Origin: Flavitalea plasmicola
GTDB lineage: Bacteria; Bacteroidota; Bacteroidia; Chitinophagales; Chitinophagaceae
Assembly (NCBI RefSeq): GCF_030546645.1
Contig: NZ_JAUOTO010000001.1
Span: forward strand, 744,001 to 808,000
Direction of reading: 5' to 3'
DNA length: 64,000 bases
Part shown: piece after piece, positions 50,536-59,774 of the stretch
Position numbering within the stretch: the stretch's first letter is position 1
Layout: every line of letters starts with the position of its first letter
Made by a program: the position numbers and the translations under genes
Notes under the pieces: model-generated
Seen by the model: the letters and a program-made list of their open reading frames with translations, nothing else
Told to the model about the DNA's origin: nothing
Databases searched by the model: none

Positions 50536-51810
50536 ATGATAAATGTCTACGACCTGCATTTCAAAAAGGAGATCGTTCCCTTATTCGATCATCTCCACAA
50601 TGAATTTTCGAGAATGGCACTATTGGAAATAATGTCTGAAATGCCGGAGTCGACGGAAGAGATCTATGAAAGACAAGACATTTTAAAAGCCTTCCTGGCG
50701 AATAGGCGCCTCTTTGCACCCTTTGCCTATTCCAGGATCGAGTTCAACCAGGTGTATAGGTACATCGAAGACAAAAAGAACCAAGGCACACATCTCACCG
50801 GCAATTCGTTAAAGCTGCAGCTGCTATTGGCCCGGTCGCAAAGCAACAGGGAAAAAGGAAGCCTTCATCAGCTGTATTACTTTCTTTCTAAGATACGCCA
50901 ATGCTACTTTGACCACCTGGACAGCGGCCCGTTTCCCCAACCCTTCCGGGACAGGATCGGGAACATCAGCCGCATGCTGACCCATCTGCAGGTAGAGAAA
51001 TATTACACCATCGGAAGGCAAAGAGGATTCAGCATTTTGGACGTGGCCAGGGTGATGGAATTGCTGCAGGAAAAAATAAGCTCCGGGGAGATGGATGTTT
51101 TCTGGAAGGACTTCTTCCTCTTCGAGGCATATTATTCCATTGCAAAAGGGATCGACATGAACAATTTCGTATTCCCCGTATTCAACGATACAGGTTTATC
51201 CATCGACGGGTTTTACCATCCTTTATTAAAGCACCCGGTAAGGAATAGCCTGGAAGTGAAGGAGGCAGTAACCCTCATCACCGGCCCGAATATGTCCGGG
51301 AAATCCACGCTGCTGAAATCCGTGGGATTGTGTGTTTACCTGGCGCATCTTGGGCTGGCCGTTCCGGCGGAGAAATGCGTGCTTCCTTTTTTCAACGTCA
51401 TCTCCGTTGCAATCAACCTGAATGATGATCTAAAGAATGGCTATAGCCATTTCATGCAGGAGATCCAAACCCTGAAGAAGGTAGTCCTGCAAGCACATGA
51501 CAACCAGCGATGCTTTGCGATCTTCGATGAGCTGTTCAGGGGCACCAATATCGAAGATGCCCTGGCCATATCAACCACCACCATTCTGGGATTAAAGGCA
51601 TTTACAGGTTCCTTCTTTTTCATTTCCACACATTTGCATCAATTGGAGCAGATAGCCGGGGCCGGAAAGATCAACACCTGCTGCATCGAATGCCGGCTCG
51701 ATGAGGGAATGCCCGTATTTACCTATAAGCTACAGGCCGGCTGGTCGGACCTGAAGATCGGGCAGGTAATTTTCAGGCAGGAGGGGTTGAATGATTTGTT
51801 ACACCGGTAG
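50536..51810 (+). CDS. Short MutS-like ATPase
   Basis: 424 residues. The C-terminal half is a MutS-type ABC ATPase: Walker A GPNMSGKST (about 250-258), the signature-like NGYSHFMQEIQTLK, Walker B CFAIFDELFRGTN and an ISTHLHQLE segment. The N-terminal half is helical, like MutS core/clamp domains, but the mismatch-recognition and connector domains are absent. It is a MutS-like paralogue rather than a mismatch-repair MutS; role unknown. It overlaps the convergent DinB gene by 12 bp. Confidence 0.85.
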   Translation: MINVYDLHFKKEIVPLFDHLHNEFSRMALLEIMSEMPESTEEIYERQDILKAFLANRRLFAPFAYSRIEFNQVYRYIEDKKNQGTHLTGNSLKLQLLLARSQSNREKGSLHQLYYFLSKIRQCYFDHLDSGPFPQPFRDRIGNISRMLTHLQVEKYYTIGRQRGFSILDVARVMELLQEKISSGEMDVFWKDFFLFEAYYSIAKGIDMNNFVFPVFNDTGLSIDGFYHPLLKHPVRNSLEVKEAVTLITGPNMSGKSTLLKSVGLCVYLAHLGLAVPAEKCVLPFFNVISVAINLNDDLKNGYSHFMQEIQTLKKVVLQAHDNQRCFAIFDELFRGTNIEDALAISTTTILGLKAFTGSFFFISTHLHQLEQIAGAGKINTCCIECRLDEGMPVFTYKLQAGWSDLKIGQVIFRQEGLNDLLHR

Positions 51811-52314
51811 CCGTGACAGTTCCGTAATTCTCGCCAGGTGATGGTCGTCATGATCGGCTACGAAGAGGAAAAGGTCCATCGTACGCATAGGCGTTTTAAG
51901 CCGGGGGTGAAGGGCGGACTTAAATACCGAAGCTTCGTCGATGGCCTCCAGCAATGCGATCGTCTTCCCTCTTATTTGTCTGAAACCTTGCAGCAGCGCT
52001 TCTACAGGCACCTCGTTGTGGCCCGCGATAGTCGTCCTGGTATTGAAAAGATCGGTAGGGCTTAGCTCCGTCTTGCCTGTGAGGATATCATCCAGTCGTT
52101 GCTGCCACAAGGGTTCCAGGTCACTTAAATGTCCCAGGTTCTCTTTGATGCTCCAGGTATTGTCCACCTGGCGTGACAGTAAAGCCGCCGGGATAGACCT
52201 GAATTTTTCTTCCAGCCGGGCAGGAGTGCCCCTAAGCCGCTCCAATATGGAAGGGAAAATATTTTGTGTGGTGGCGAAATCGAAGCTGCGGTCAAACCAT
52301 TTTACTTGTCCCAT
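51799..52314 (-). CDS. DinB-family putative metal-dependent protein
   Basis: 171 residues from ATG 52314 (MGQVKWFDRSF). DinB four-helix fold with metal-ligand histidines in WSIKENLGHLSDLEPLW, AGHNEVP and FVADHDDHHLARI. Family members include thiol-dependent detoxification S-transferases. A longer start at 52365 adds a segment untypical for the family. Co-directional with and 19 bp downstream of the PLP-enzyme gene. Confidence 0.87.
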   Translation of the reverse strand: MGQVKWFDRSFDFATTQNIFPSILERLRGTPARLEEKFRSIPAALLSRQVDNTWSIKENLGHLSDLEPLWQQRLDDILTGKTELSPTDLFNTRTTIAGHNEVPVEALLQGFRQIRGKTIALLEAIDEASVFKSALHPRLKTPMRTMDLFLFVADHDDHHLARITELSRLPV

Positions 52315-52333
52315 AGTATGAAAGTAAAGAAAT

Positions 52334-53566
52334 TTATGCTTCCATCGCCTGGCGCAGGTCATCAATAATATCGTCGATCGGCTCTATGCCGATGCTCATC
52401 CGGATGAGCCCGTCACTGACGCCGGCTTTGATCCTGTCCGCTGCCGGCATCCCGGAATGGGACATGGACGCAGGATGTGAAACAAGCGTATCCACCGTAC
52501 CTACCGATACCGCCCGGGTACATACCTGCAACCTGTCGATGAACGCCATGCCCGCCTGCATCCCGCCTTTCAACTCAAAGGACATCACTGCACCCGCCCG
52601 CCGCATTTGTTTTTGCGTGACGGCCTGGTCGGCATGATCCGGCAGCCCGTTGTAATGCACTTTCTCCACCGCCCTGTGACTGGCTAAAAATGTAGCCACC
52701 CGTTCCGCATTGTCGCAGTGTCTGTCCATCCTGAGCCCCAGCGTCTTTATTCCCTGGGTTAGCAGAAAGGCGTCGAAAGGATTGCTGTTGGCGCCAAGCA
52801 GCTTGTAAGTATCATAGACCACCGTATTCATAAAAGCGAGATTCTTTCCGACAAGCACACCGCCGATGGAAGTGCCATGACCATTCAGGAATTTTGTCGT
52901 CGAGTGAAATACAAAGTCCGCTCCATGGCGAAAAGGCTGCTGCAGATAAGGAGTAGCGAAAGTATTGTCCACGGTCACCTTGATCTGATGGCGGGCCGCG
53001 ATCGAACAGACAGCTGACAGGTCGATGCAGCCCATGGTAGGATTGGCAGGCGACTCGATATGAATGACTTTCAACCCCGGCGTCTTTCTGATCAGATCTT
53101 CCAGCTGCCCTTCGTCTTTGAGGTCGGACAGCAGGGAATGAATACCAAATCTTTTCAGCAATCCATAAATGAACTCATGCGTGCCGCCATATAAAGAAGG
53201 GTGGGAGAGGATGGTATCCCCGGCCGACAGGTTGGACAGGAGCATGGTTGCCATCGCCGACTGCCCGCTGGCATGGAGCAATGCCTTTAGTTGTAGCGGC
53301 TTTCCCTCCTTATCCGTGATGCCGAATGCTTCCAGTCCCGCCACCAGCTCCTCCGCCGCCCTGACCGTGGGATTGGCAAACCGGGAATATACATAACCGG
53401 GTTCTTTCCCGGAAAACCGGTCCATCCCCTGCTGGGCGCTTTCAAACGTAAAAGTGGAAGAGGCAAAAATAGGCAGCAGATGTGCGTGTTCGGCATTTTC
53501 ATGATGGCTGCCATGAATGGCCAGAGAGGTCATGCTGGGCAGAAGGTGATCTGAGCTGGTTTTCAT
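52334..53566 (-). CDS. Cys/Met-metabolism PLP enzyme (cystathionine gamma-lyase/synthase type)
   Basis: 410 residues from ATG 53566. It is a fold-type I PLP enzyme with the PLP lysine in FHSTTKFLNGHG, plus LHASGQSAMATML, IHIESPANPTMG, VTVDNTFATPYLQQPF and the C-terminal GTVDTLVSHPASMSHSGMP. The sequence type fits methionine gamma-lyase, cystathionine gamma-synthase or O-acetylhomoserine sulfhydrylase; which one cannot be decided. A start at 53602 adds 12 residues and is less likely. It is followed by the DinB gene. Confidence 0.9.
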   Translation of the reverse strand: MKTSSDHLLPSMTSLAIHGSHHENAEHAHLLPIFASSTFTFESAQQGMDRFSGKEPGYVYSRFANPTVRAAEELVAGLEAFGITDKEGKPLQLKALLHASGQSAMATMLLSNLSAGDTILSHPSLYGGTHEFIYGLLKRFGIHSLLSDLKDEGQLEDLIRKTPGLKVIHIESPANPTMGCIDLSAVCSIAARHQIKVTVDNTFATPYLQQPFRHGADFVFHSTTKFLNGHGTSIGGVLVGKNLAFMNTVVYDTYKLLGANSNPFDAFLLTQGIKTLGLRMDRHCDNAERVATFLASHRAVEKVHYNGLPDHADQAVTQKQMRRAGAVMSFELKGGMQAGMAFIDRLQVCTRAVSVGTVDTLVSHPASMSHSGMPAADRIKAGVSDGLIRMSIGIEPIDDIIDDLRQAMEA

Positions 53567-53602
53567 GCGAATCGTTTTTTTCAGTAGGGTGCAAGGTAGC
53601 AA

Positions 53603-54340
53603 TTACCAGGGGCTTTCATTCCCATTCTTCTGATAATCAAGACTGAAAAACCTCCCCGTAGGGCCATCGGCGCCAATAGTCGCATACTTGACGACGAAGG
53701 CAGCAGCAGCTTCCACCGACCCGCGACCCCGGTGGTGATTAAAGTCCGTAGCCGTATAGCCCGGGTCCACGGCATTTACTCTAAAGGCAGTTGCCCGCAA
53801 TTCATGGGCCAGCGCCACCGTGTAAGCATTCAAGGCAGTTTTGGACGGACCATATGCCGCGCCTTTCACCTCATAATACATCCAGGAAGGATCGCTGTGC
53901 AGGGTCAGAGAGGCCAGGCCCGAAGTGACATTGACGATCACAGGAGAAGAGGACTTGCCCAGCAGGTGCATAAATGCCCTGGTAACTTCTATCGCGCCAA
54001 AAAAATTGGTATCAAACACTTCCCGGATAGCCGCCGTGTCGAATGTAGAAGGCGGTTGAGGAAAGCCGCCGGATATACCCGCATTGTTGATCAGCAGGTC
54101 GAGGGAGGCAGATTTCCCGGCAATGGTCTGTCGGGCCTTTTCGACGGATGCCGCATCGGATACGTCGATGACGACAGCCTCAACCTGGGACAGTCCCTCA
54201 GCGTGGAGCCGGGACACCGCCAGTTGTCCCTTTTCCCTATCCCGGCTGCCGAGATAAACGTAATAATCCTTCTTGAGTAATTGCCTGACTGTTTCAAAGC
54301 CGATACTTTTATTTGCGCCTGTGACGAGTGCGGTCTTCAT
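53603..54340 (-). CDS. Short-chain dehydrogenase/reductase
   Basis: 245 residues from ATG 54340 (MKTALVTGANKSIGFE). Classical SDR signs are the NAD(P) motif TGANKSIG, the structural LINNAG, and the catalytic Ser region IVNVTSGLASL with Tyr-Lys in YGPSKTAL. The class resembles carbonyl-reductase-like SDRs. It ends 36 bp before the PLP-enzyme start on the same strand. Substrate unknown. Confidence 0.92.
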   Translation of the reverse strand: MKTALVTGANKSIGFETVRQLLKKDYYVYLGSRDREKGQLAVSRLHAEGLSQVEAVVIDVSDAASVEKARQTIAGKSASLDLLINNAGISGGFPQPPSTFDTAAIREVFDTNFFGAIEVTRAFMHLLGKSSSPVIVNVTSGLASLTLHSDPSWMYYEVKGAAYGPSKTALNAYTVALAHELRATAFRVNAVDPGYTATDFNHHRGRGSVEAAAAFVVKYATIGADGPTGRFFSLDYQKNGNESPW

Positions 54341-54456
54341 GTGTTTTATTTCTTTGTTGATCACGCAAATTTACTGCCACTTGTTGTCTATGAACATATA
54401 ATAATACCCTGTCCTCGTCGTTTAGGAAATCTGACCCCAAACCAGCAACCATTCCT

Positions 54457-56082
54457 ATGCGGACCGCTATCAGGTTATTTTTCGGCATGCTCATGATCTT
54501 TTCCGTTCATGCCCATGCCCAGACAGACTCAACCCACCGAAAAAAGCACCTTACAGCCCGGCAAAAGCTGATCCCCAATACGATAAAGCTCGAATTGGTA
54601 TACAAGGAAGCACTTGTTACCCAGTATAATTCCAACGGAGGCAGCAGGTCGTATAATGTATTTGTACCATTCGTCCGGGTCAATGACGCCAAGCCCGTGG
54701 AGATCGGCAAACACGCGGATTTTCTTCGCTCCTTTTACTCCAGGTGTAATGAGGCAGATCAGCAGATAGACCTGATGAATCAGCAAATGAGACGGGCCAG
54801 GCTTGATTTTTGGGGAGGCGTCGGCATCGGTTCGACCATTGCGTTCGCAGGCGTGTTTCGTGCCGGCAGTAACAATAATATGAGCTCTACCGAATTTTTT
54901 GCGCATTTTGTCGTGGGCGCACTGGTCATGGGCACGGGAGCCTTTTTCGCGCATTCCCATGCTAAGCGGGCGGATGAACATTTGCGGCTTTCCGTAGACA
55001 CATATAATAGCCGATGTTATAAGCCACTGCCGTCAGACACTGCAAGACTGGCAAAGGGGGATGCCCCGGTCTTTCCAAGTCCGATGAAAATATACAGGGA
55101 CACTACCCTGTACCGGGAGTTACGGAATGAACCTTCCCATTCCGGGCTGTTCGGGTTGAACGTTACACCTGTGGCTGTAAATGTAGCGTCGCTCAACCTG
55201 AACTTCAGTGGCGGACTCGGGTTCTTTTATACTTACGAAAGCAAATTCGGTATCAACGTCAATTACCAGCGGGCTTACCTGGATGATCTCACGGGGGACA
55301 ACCGTGGCGATGGTCCCTCCGGAGATGCGGATAGTCATGGGAGCCCTGCGAATCGCACCAAATCCTCCCTGTTGGATATCCAAACGAAGTTTACCGCCGT
55401 ATCCTGGGAAAAGGAGGGTTCTTATCGCCTGAAGATAGGAAATACGAAGATCGGCGCCATGCATGCCGAAGTGGTCGGGCGCGCGAAAGGCAAATACCTT
55501 AAAGCGATCACAGCCAGGCTGGGATACCAGGCTGATCACAGGCTGGTGGAGAGCTCCAGTGGCATCGCCTATAATAATGCAACACCTGTTTACAATTATA
55601 ATTTCGAAGGGCAGGTGTACCCCCTGACTCCGGATAACCTGGTGACATCTTCTTCCATGATAAGATCGGGTATTATCACAGCCGGCATCGGGTGGAGCTC
55701 ATTCTATGACCTTAAGATCGAACTGCTGGATGACACCTACAAAGGGAGGAGAGAGCAGAAAGGGCAGGATGACCTCTTCCTGGACGTCATGTATGCGCAC
55801 TCAATGACGGTGGAGGATATGATCTATTACCATGCGCTGGAACCCCGGACAGGCGAATATGAGCATCTGCCGCAGCGCCTGGACGTATCACGTACGCCCG
55901 TCAAAAAAATTGGCGCCCGTGTGGGATACCAGACAATTGCAATGTACGCACCACATTTTGGGGTGAGAAGCCAGCTGGAGTTAGGCATACGCCCCGGACC
56001 ACAAACCTTGGACAATAAGACAGGGTTTTATTTTCAGGCCACCTTCGGACTGATATTCGGAGGAAGGGTCAGTCATCAATAA
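54457..56082 (+). CDS. Hypothetical envelope protein, probable outer-membrane barrel
   Basis: 541 residues with a signal peptide (LMIFSVHAHAQ). Residues 95-170 contain two hydrophobic Gly/Ala segments (FWGGVGIGSTIAFAGVF, FVVGALVMGTGAFFAHSHA). The second half has alternating beta strands (LNLNFSGGLGFFYTYESKFGINVNYQRAY) ending in FQATFGLIFGG. No family recognised. It is followed 17 bp later by a small lipoprotein gene and probably forms a two-gene unit with it. Confidence 0.75.
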   Translation: MRTAIRLFFGMLMIFSVHAHAQTDSTHRKKHLTARQKLIPNTIKLELVYKEALVTQYNSNGGSRSYNVFVPFVRVNDAKPVEIGKHADFLRSFYSRCNEADQQIDLMNQQMRRARLDFWGGVGIGSTIAFAGVFRAGSNNNMSSTEFFAHFVVGALVMGTGAFFAHSHAKRADEHLRLSVDTYNSRCYKPLPSDTARLAKGDAPVFPSPMKIYRDTTLYRELRNEPSHSGLFGLNVTPVAVNVASLNLNFSGGLGFFYTYESKFGINVNYQRAYLDDLTGDNRGDGPSGDADSHGSPANRTKSSLLDIQTKFTAVSWEKEGSYRLKIGNTKIGAMHAEVVGRAKGKYLKAITARLGYQADHRLVESSSGIAYNNATPVYNYNFEGQVYPLTPDNLVTSSSMIRSGIITAGIGWSSFYDLKIELLDDTYKGRREQKGQDDLFLDVMYAHSMTVEDMIYYHALEPRTGEYEHLPQRLDVSRTPVKKIGARVGYQTIAMYAPHFGVRSQLELGIRPGPQTLDNKTGFYFQATFGLIFGGRVSHQ

Positions 56083-56099
56083 ATTCAACCTATTCAAAC

Positions 56100-56825
56100 A
56101 TGAGACGCCAACTCGTCATAAAGCTCATTACAGTCGTCGCATTGCAAAACCTGTTATGGTCTTGCACGAAGAAGGACGATCATTGCAATCCATCTGTTAA
56201 ACCCGTTGTCACAACGAACTCGCCGGTGCTGGCAGGTGACTCATTGAAATTGTCCGTTTCCGGTGTGGGCAACGTGTATATGTACAACTGGTATGGTCCC
56301 AATGGCTTCTCTTCCCATGATTCCGCGCCGGCACTGCCCGGCGTATCATCCGCCAGCAACGGCAGGTATTTTGTGGACGTTATAACCAAAGAAGGATGTA
56401 TCTATTCTGCTACCACTGATTCTGTGCAGGTGGGCGCGCCGGTGTTGCCGTGCTCCCTGACTAACAATACAGCTGATATTTCGGGAGTGACGAACATGAG
56501 CTTCTACTATATCACAGGCGGCCCGGGCGGCGGCTCATATTTCCTCACGGCCAACGGCTCCCAGGGAGATGTACAATTTGAGTTCCCCGGCACCGGAGTG
56601 CCGCCGGTGGGCGTTTATTCAGCGCAAAGCTTAGGAGGATTCTGGGGACCGGGCTATGTTCGGGTCAACTTCACTGCTGCCAGCAGTATTTGGTATGGGG
56701 ATCCGGGCACTGTTTATGTGGCTGTCTCGAATAATAAGATAACAGTCAGCTCCTGCAATATTCATTTATCTTCACCCACCTGGGGTATTAATACAACCGG
56801 AAGCTTCCAGATAACCCAGCAATAA
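56100..56825 (+). CDS. Lipoprotein with Ig-like domain
   Basis: 241 residues with a lipoprotein signal ending NLLWSC, an Ig/PKD-like domain (about 35-110, LKLSVSGVGNVYMYNWYGPNGFSS), then a Gly-rich beta domain of unknown type (ITGGPGGGSYFLTANG). Ig-like domains of this kind are frequent in cell-surface Bacteroidota proteins. No T9SS C-terminal domain is evident. It probably functions with the preceding barrel-like protein. A strong terminator follows. Confidence 0.75.
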   Translation: MRRQLVIKLITVVALQNLLWSCTKKDDHCNPSVKPVVTTNSPVLAGDSLKLSVSGVGNVYMYNWYGPNGFSSHDSAPALPGVSSASNGRYFVDVITKEGCIYSATTDSVQVGAPVLPCSLTNNTADISGVTNMSFYYITGGPGGGSYFLTANGSQGDVQFEFPGTGVPPVGVYSAQSLGGFWGPGYVRVNFTAASSIWYGDPGTVYVAVSNNKITVSSCNIHLSSPTWGINTTGSFQITQQ

Positions 56826-56883
56826 ACCTCCATCCCGCCAGGAATATAAGCGGCCCGTCCGTCGTGGATTATAAGCAATAAAA

Positions 56884-56913
56884 AAAGCCTATAAACAATC
56901 GCTTATAGGCTTT
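56884..56913. terminator. Bidirectional intrinsic terminator
   Basis: AAAGCCTATAA (56884-56894) and TTATAGGCTTT (56903-56913) form a perfect 11-bp stem with an 8-nt loop. An A-run precedes it and TTTAATAA follows, so it can terminate transcription from both sides of the convergent lipoprotein and DUF805 genes. Confidence 0.85.
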
Positions 56914-56929
56914 AATAAGTTAAACTGGA

Positions 56930-57283
56930 TTATTCCGGCGTCTGCAGGAATTCTTCGAATTCCGGATTTTTGGGGTCTTCACCATAATCATTTGGACCCG
57001 TAGTCCCTGGAGTGCAGGCCAGGATGAGGCTGTAGATAGGGATCAGAATGAACCAACCGCTTTTGTTGACATCGTGCATCCTACGGACACCAACAGCAAT
57101 GTTTGGGATCAAAGTGGCCAATGCCCAAATTACTTGAAGATATGCATTTCCCATTGCACCGCCGATGAAGCCAAGGACAAAGGAAATAATAATGTTGAAT
57201 AAAAAAAAGTACCAATATTCGGAGCGTCTGGCTCTGCCGTTGAAAACTGCATACTTTTTAAATGCTGCAATAAAATAATTCAT
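56930..57283 (-). CDS. DUF805 inner-membrane protein
   Basis: 117 residues with the DUF805 start (FIAAFKKYAVFNGRARRSEYWYF), three to four TM helices and the conserved RRMHDVNKSGWFILIP. Function of the family is not established. It is transcribed alone and ends at a bidirectional terminator. Confidence 0.92.
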   Translation of the reverse strand: MNYFIAAFKKYAVFNGRARRSEYWYFFLFNIIISFVLGFIGGAMGNAYLQVIWALATLIPNIAVGVRRMHDVNKSGWFILIPIYSLILACTPGTTGPNDYGEDPKNPEFEEFLQTPE

Positions 57284-57413
57284 TAGGGGCTTTTTTTAGT
57301 TAATAAAGGATTCTATTCGTGCGAGCCAAAATAATAAGGAAATTTCATACTTCAAAGCTATAACAGTAATAATATTTAACTGATTTTCAGCTTCTTGTCT
57401 GTATTTTTAACAA

Positions 57414-58574
57414 ATGAGACCTATTTCCCTTGCCACAAAACCCCATTACCCTATCCTGGATGGCCTGCGCGGTGTGGCCGCAATGCTGGTGGTGGTCTTT
57501 CATATTTTTGAAGCCCACTCCACCAGCCACCTGGATCAGATCATCAACCATGGATATCTCGCCGTCGACTTCTTCTTTCTGCTCTCAGGGTTTGTCATCG
57601 GCTATGCATATGATGATCGCTGGGGCAGCCTGACAATGGGAGGTTTTTTTAAGCGCCGCCTGGTAAGGCTTCAACCCATGGTGGTAATGGGTATGGTGAT
57701 TGGAGCCATTGCTTTCTATTTTCAGGATTCTACCATATGGCCCGCCATTCACACCGTGCCCGTTTGGAAAATGCTTTTGATCATGCTGATCGGGTTTACG
57801 CTGATCCCGGTGCCCATATCCATGGATATTAGAGGTTGGCAGGAGATGCATCCGCTGGATGGCCCCGGATGGTCGCTGTTCTTTGAATACATCGCTAATA
57901 TCCTGTACGCTCTTTTTGTCCGGAGATTTTCCAGGACGGCTTTGTCGATCCTCGTGATCCTGGCAGGGGCGGCGCTCGTCCATTACACCGTGACAGGCAA
58001 CAACGGGGATGTCATTGGCGGTTGGTCTATTGACGCATTGCAGCTGCGCATTGGCTTTACACGTATGATGTATCCCTTTTTCGCCGGATTGCTGCTCTCC
58101 CGCACCGCGAAGCTGACCCGGATCAGCCATGCTTTCTTATGGTGTAGCCTGTTGCTGGTGATCGTCCTGGCAATGCCCAGGATAGGAGGAGAGAAGCATG
58201 TATGGATGAATGGACTGTATGAATCGCTGGTCATCATACTGGTGTTTCCACTGATCGTTTACCTGGGCGCAAGTGGTGAAATGACTGGCAAGGCCGGCGC
58301 CCGTGTGTGTAAATTTTTCGGAGATATTTCATATCCCATTTATATCACACATTATCCACTCATCTATATCTACACCGGATGGGTCAGCGATCATAAAGGC
58401 GTTGGGTTCCGCCATGCATTCCCTTACGCCCTGGCTACATTTGTGTCTGCCGTGGTGATCGCTTACGTCAGCCTGAAGCGCTATGACGAGCCCGTGAGAC
58501 GTTGGCTGCAGGTTCGGTGGCTGCCCCGGCAATTGGCAAGGAAGAGGCCCGTTGGTAAAAAAGTGATGGAATGA
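57414..58574 (+). CDS. Membrane acyltransferase (acyltransferase-3 family)
   Basis: 386 residues with about ten TM helices. It starts with the family signature YPILDGLRGVAAMLVVVFH, whose His is catalytic, followed by VDFFFLLSGFVIGYAYDDRW and the C-terminal GDISYPIYITHYPLIY. These enzymes transfer acetyl or other acyl groups to surface sugars or lipids. No polysaccharide genes are near, so the target is unknown. Confidence 0.92.
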   Translation: MRPISLATKPHYPILDGLRGVAAMLVVVFHIFEAHSTSHLDQIINHGYLAVDFFFLLSGFVIGYAYDDRWGSLTMGGFFKRRLVRLQPMVVMGMVIGAIAFYFQDSTIWPAIHTVPVWKMLLIMLIGFTLIPVPISMDIRGWQEMHPLDGPGWSLFFEYIANILYALFVRRFSRTALSILVILAGAALVHYTVTGNNGDVIGGWSIDALQLRIGFTRMMYPFFAGLLLSRTAKLTRISHAFLWCSLLLVIVLAMPRIGGEKHVWMNGLYESLVIILVFPLIVYLGASGEMTGKAGARVCKFFGDISYPIYITHYPLIYIYTGWVSDHKGVGFRHAFPYALATFVSAVVIAYVSLKRYDEPVRRWLQVRWLPRQLARKRPVGKKVME

Positions 58575-58681
58575 CCGCTGGAGCACTACGCCGCTTGGAT
58601 TGCACGCCGGTAAAGGTCCCGGACAGACTGAAATGACGCTATGAACAAAGTAATTTGACGTTTTAAACAAACCTTGTTACG

Positions 58682-59746
58682 ATGCACCCCTCTAATTTTG
58701 ATGTATTAAATTCAATTGGAATGAAAGGGAAAATTCAGGCCAACTATAATGGTCTACTGCAAAAGCCCATCGGATCGGGATTTGGTTATCGGTCGACGGC
58801 AAGCGATATTATAGAAGGCATCGATCTTACAGGAAAAATAGCGTTAGTTACGGGTGGTCATGCAGGAATAGGCTTGGAAACGGTTAAGACCTTTGTCAGG
58901 GCGGGAGCAAAGGTGGTCGTGCCGGCACGGGATATACATAAGGCCGAAAAGAATCTGGCAGGACTTGAAAACGTACTTATCAGGCAGATGGATCTGATGG
59001 ACCCGGGATCGATCGATCTGCTGGCGGTTGATTTCCTGGCGACCGGAGAGCCGTTGCATTTATTGATCAATAACGCAGGTATAATGTGGGTTCCCTTGCG
59101 CCGCGATAAACGAGGCTACGAATCTCAGCTTGCCACTAATCACTTAGGGCATTTTCATCTTACGGCCAGGCTTTGGCCCGCCTTGAAAAAAGCCCAGGGC
59201 GCAAGGGTAGTGAACGTCTCTTCTTACGGCCACCAGATGGCGCCGTTCAATTTCGAGGACCCGAATTTCCTGCACCGGGACTATGAAACTTTGCAGGGAT
59301 ACGGCCAGTCCAAAACAGCCAATAATCTCTTTGCGGTGGAGCTGGACCGGCGCGGTGCAAACTTTGGAATACGCGCTTTTAGTCTGCATCCGGGTTCCGT
59401 CTATGGGACAGAACTGGGGCGTGACGCGCCAGCAGGCTTATTTCAGCAAATGGGCCTGCAGGATGCCAATGGGGACATTTATCCCGAAGTGGCTGCAAAA
59501 TTGAAGAATGTGGCGCAGGGTGCCGCGACCACGATCTGGTGCGCCACCAGCCCGCAGCTAAAAGACATCGGAGGCGTTTATTGTGAAAACGCGGACATCG
59601 CTGAATTAGATGAAGGGAGCATTGAACACAAATATGATGATCCAATGACCTTGCACGGCGTAAGATCCTATTCACTGGACGAAAGAAATGCAAAAAAGCT
59701 ATGGGCTTTGAGCGAGCATATGACAGGCGTTTTATTGCCAGGGTAA
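58682..59746 (+). CDS. SDR-family oxidoreductase (retinol-dehydrogenase-like)
   Basis: 354 residues. The Rossmann core is ALVTGGHAGIGLET, LINNAGIMW, a Ser region VVNVSSYGHQ and YGQSKTANNLFAVEL (Tyr-Lys pair). The roughly 45-residue N-terminal extension and about 60-residue C-terminus match extended WWOX/retinol-dehydrogenase-like bacterial SDRs. A TAATTTGA box lies about 25 bp upstream. An AraC-type regulator gene follows immediately and may control it. Confidence 0.9.
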   Translation: MHPSNFDVLNSIGMKGKIQANYNGLLQKPIGSGFGYRSTASDIIEGIDLTGKIALVTGGHAGIGLETVKTFVRAGAKVVVPARDIHKAEKNLAGLENVLIRQMDLMDPGSIDLLAVDFLATGEPLHLLINNAGIMWVPLRRDKRGYESQLATNHLGHFHLTARLWPALKKAQGARVVNVSSYGHQMAPFNFEDPNFLHRDYETLQGYGQSKTANNLFAVELDRRGANFGIRAFSLHPGSVYGTELGRDAPAGLFQQMGLQDANGDIYPEVAAKLKNVAQGAATTIWCATSPQLKDIGGVYCENADIAELDEGSIEHKYDDPMTLHGVRSYSLDERNAKKLWALSEHMTGVLLPG

Positions 59747-59754
59747 TTTTATTT

Positions 59755-59762
59755 TATATTTG
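59755..59762 (+). promoter_or_regulatory. Consensus -7 box before the AraC-type gene
   Basis: TATATTTG matches TAnnTTTG exactly and ends 12 bases before ATG 59775. An ATTG 17 bp upstream could act as a weak -33 element (usual spacing about 19). Confidence 0.5.
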
Positions 59763-59774
59763 TGTCACGATCGA

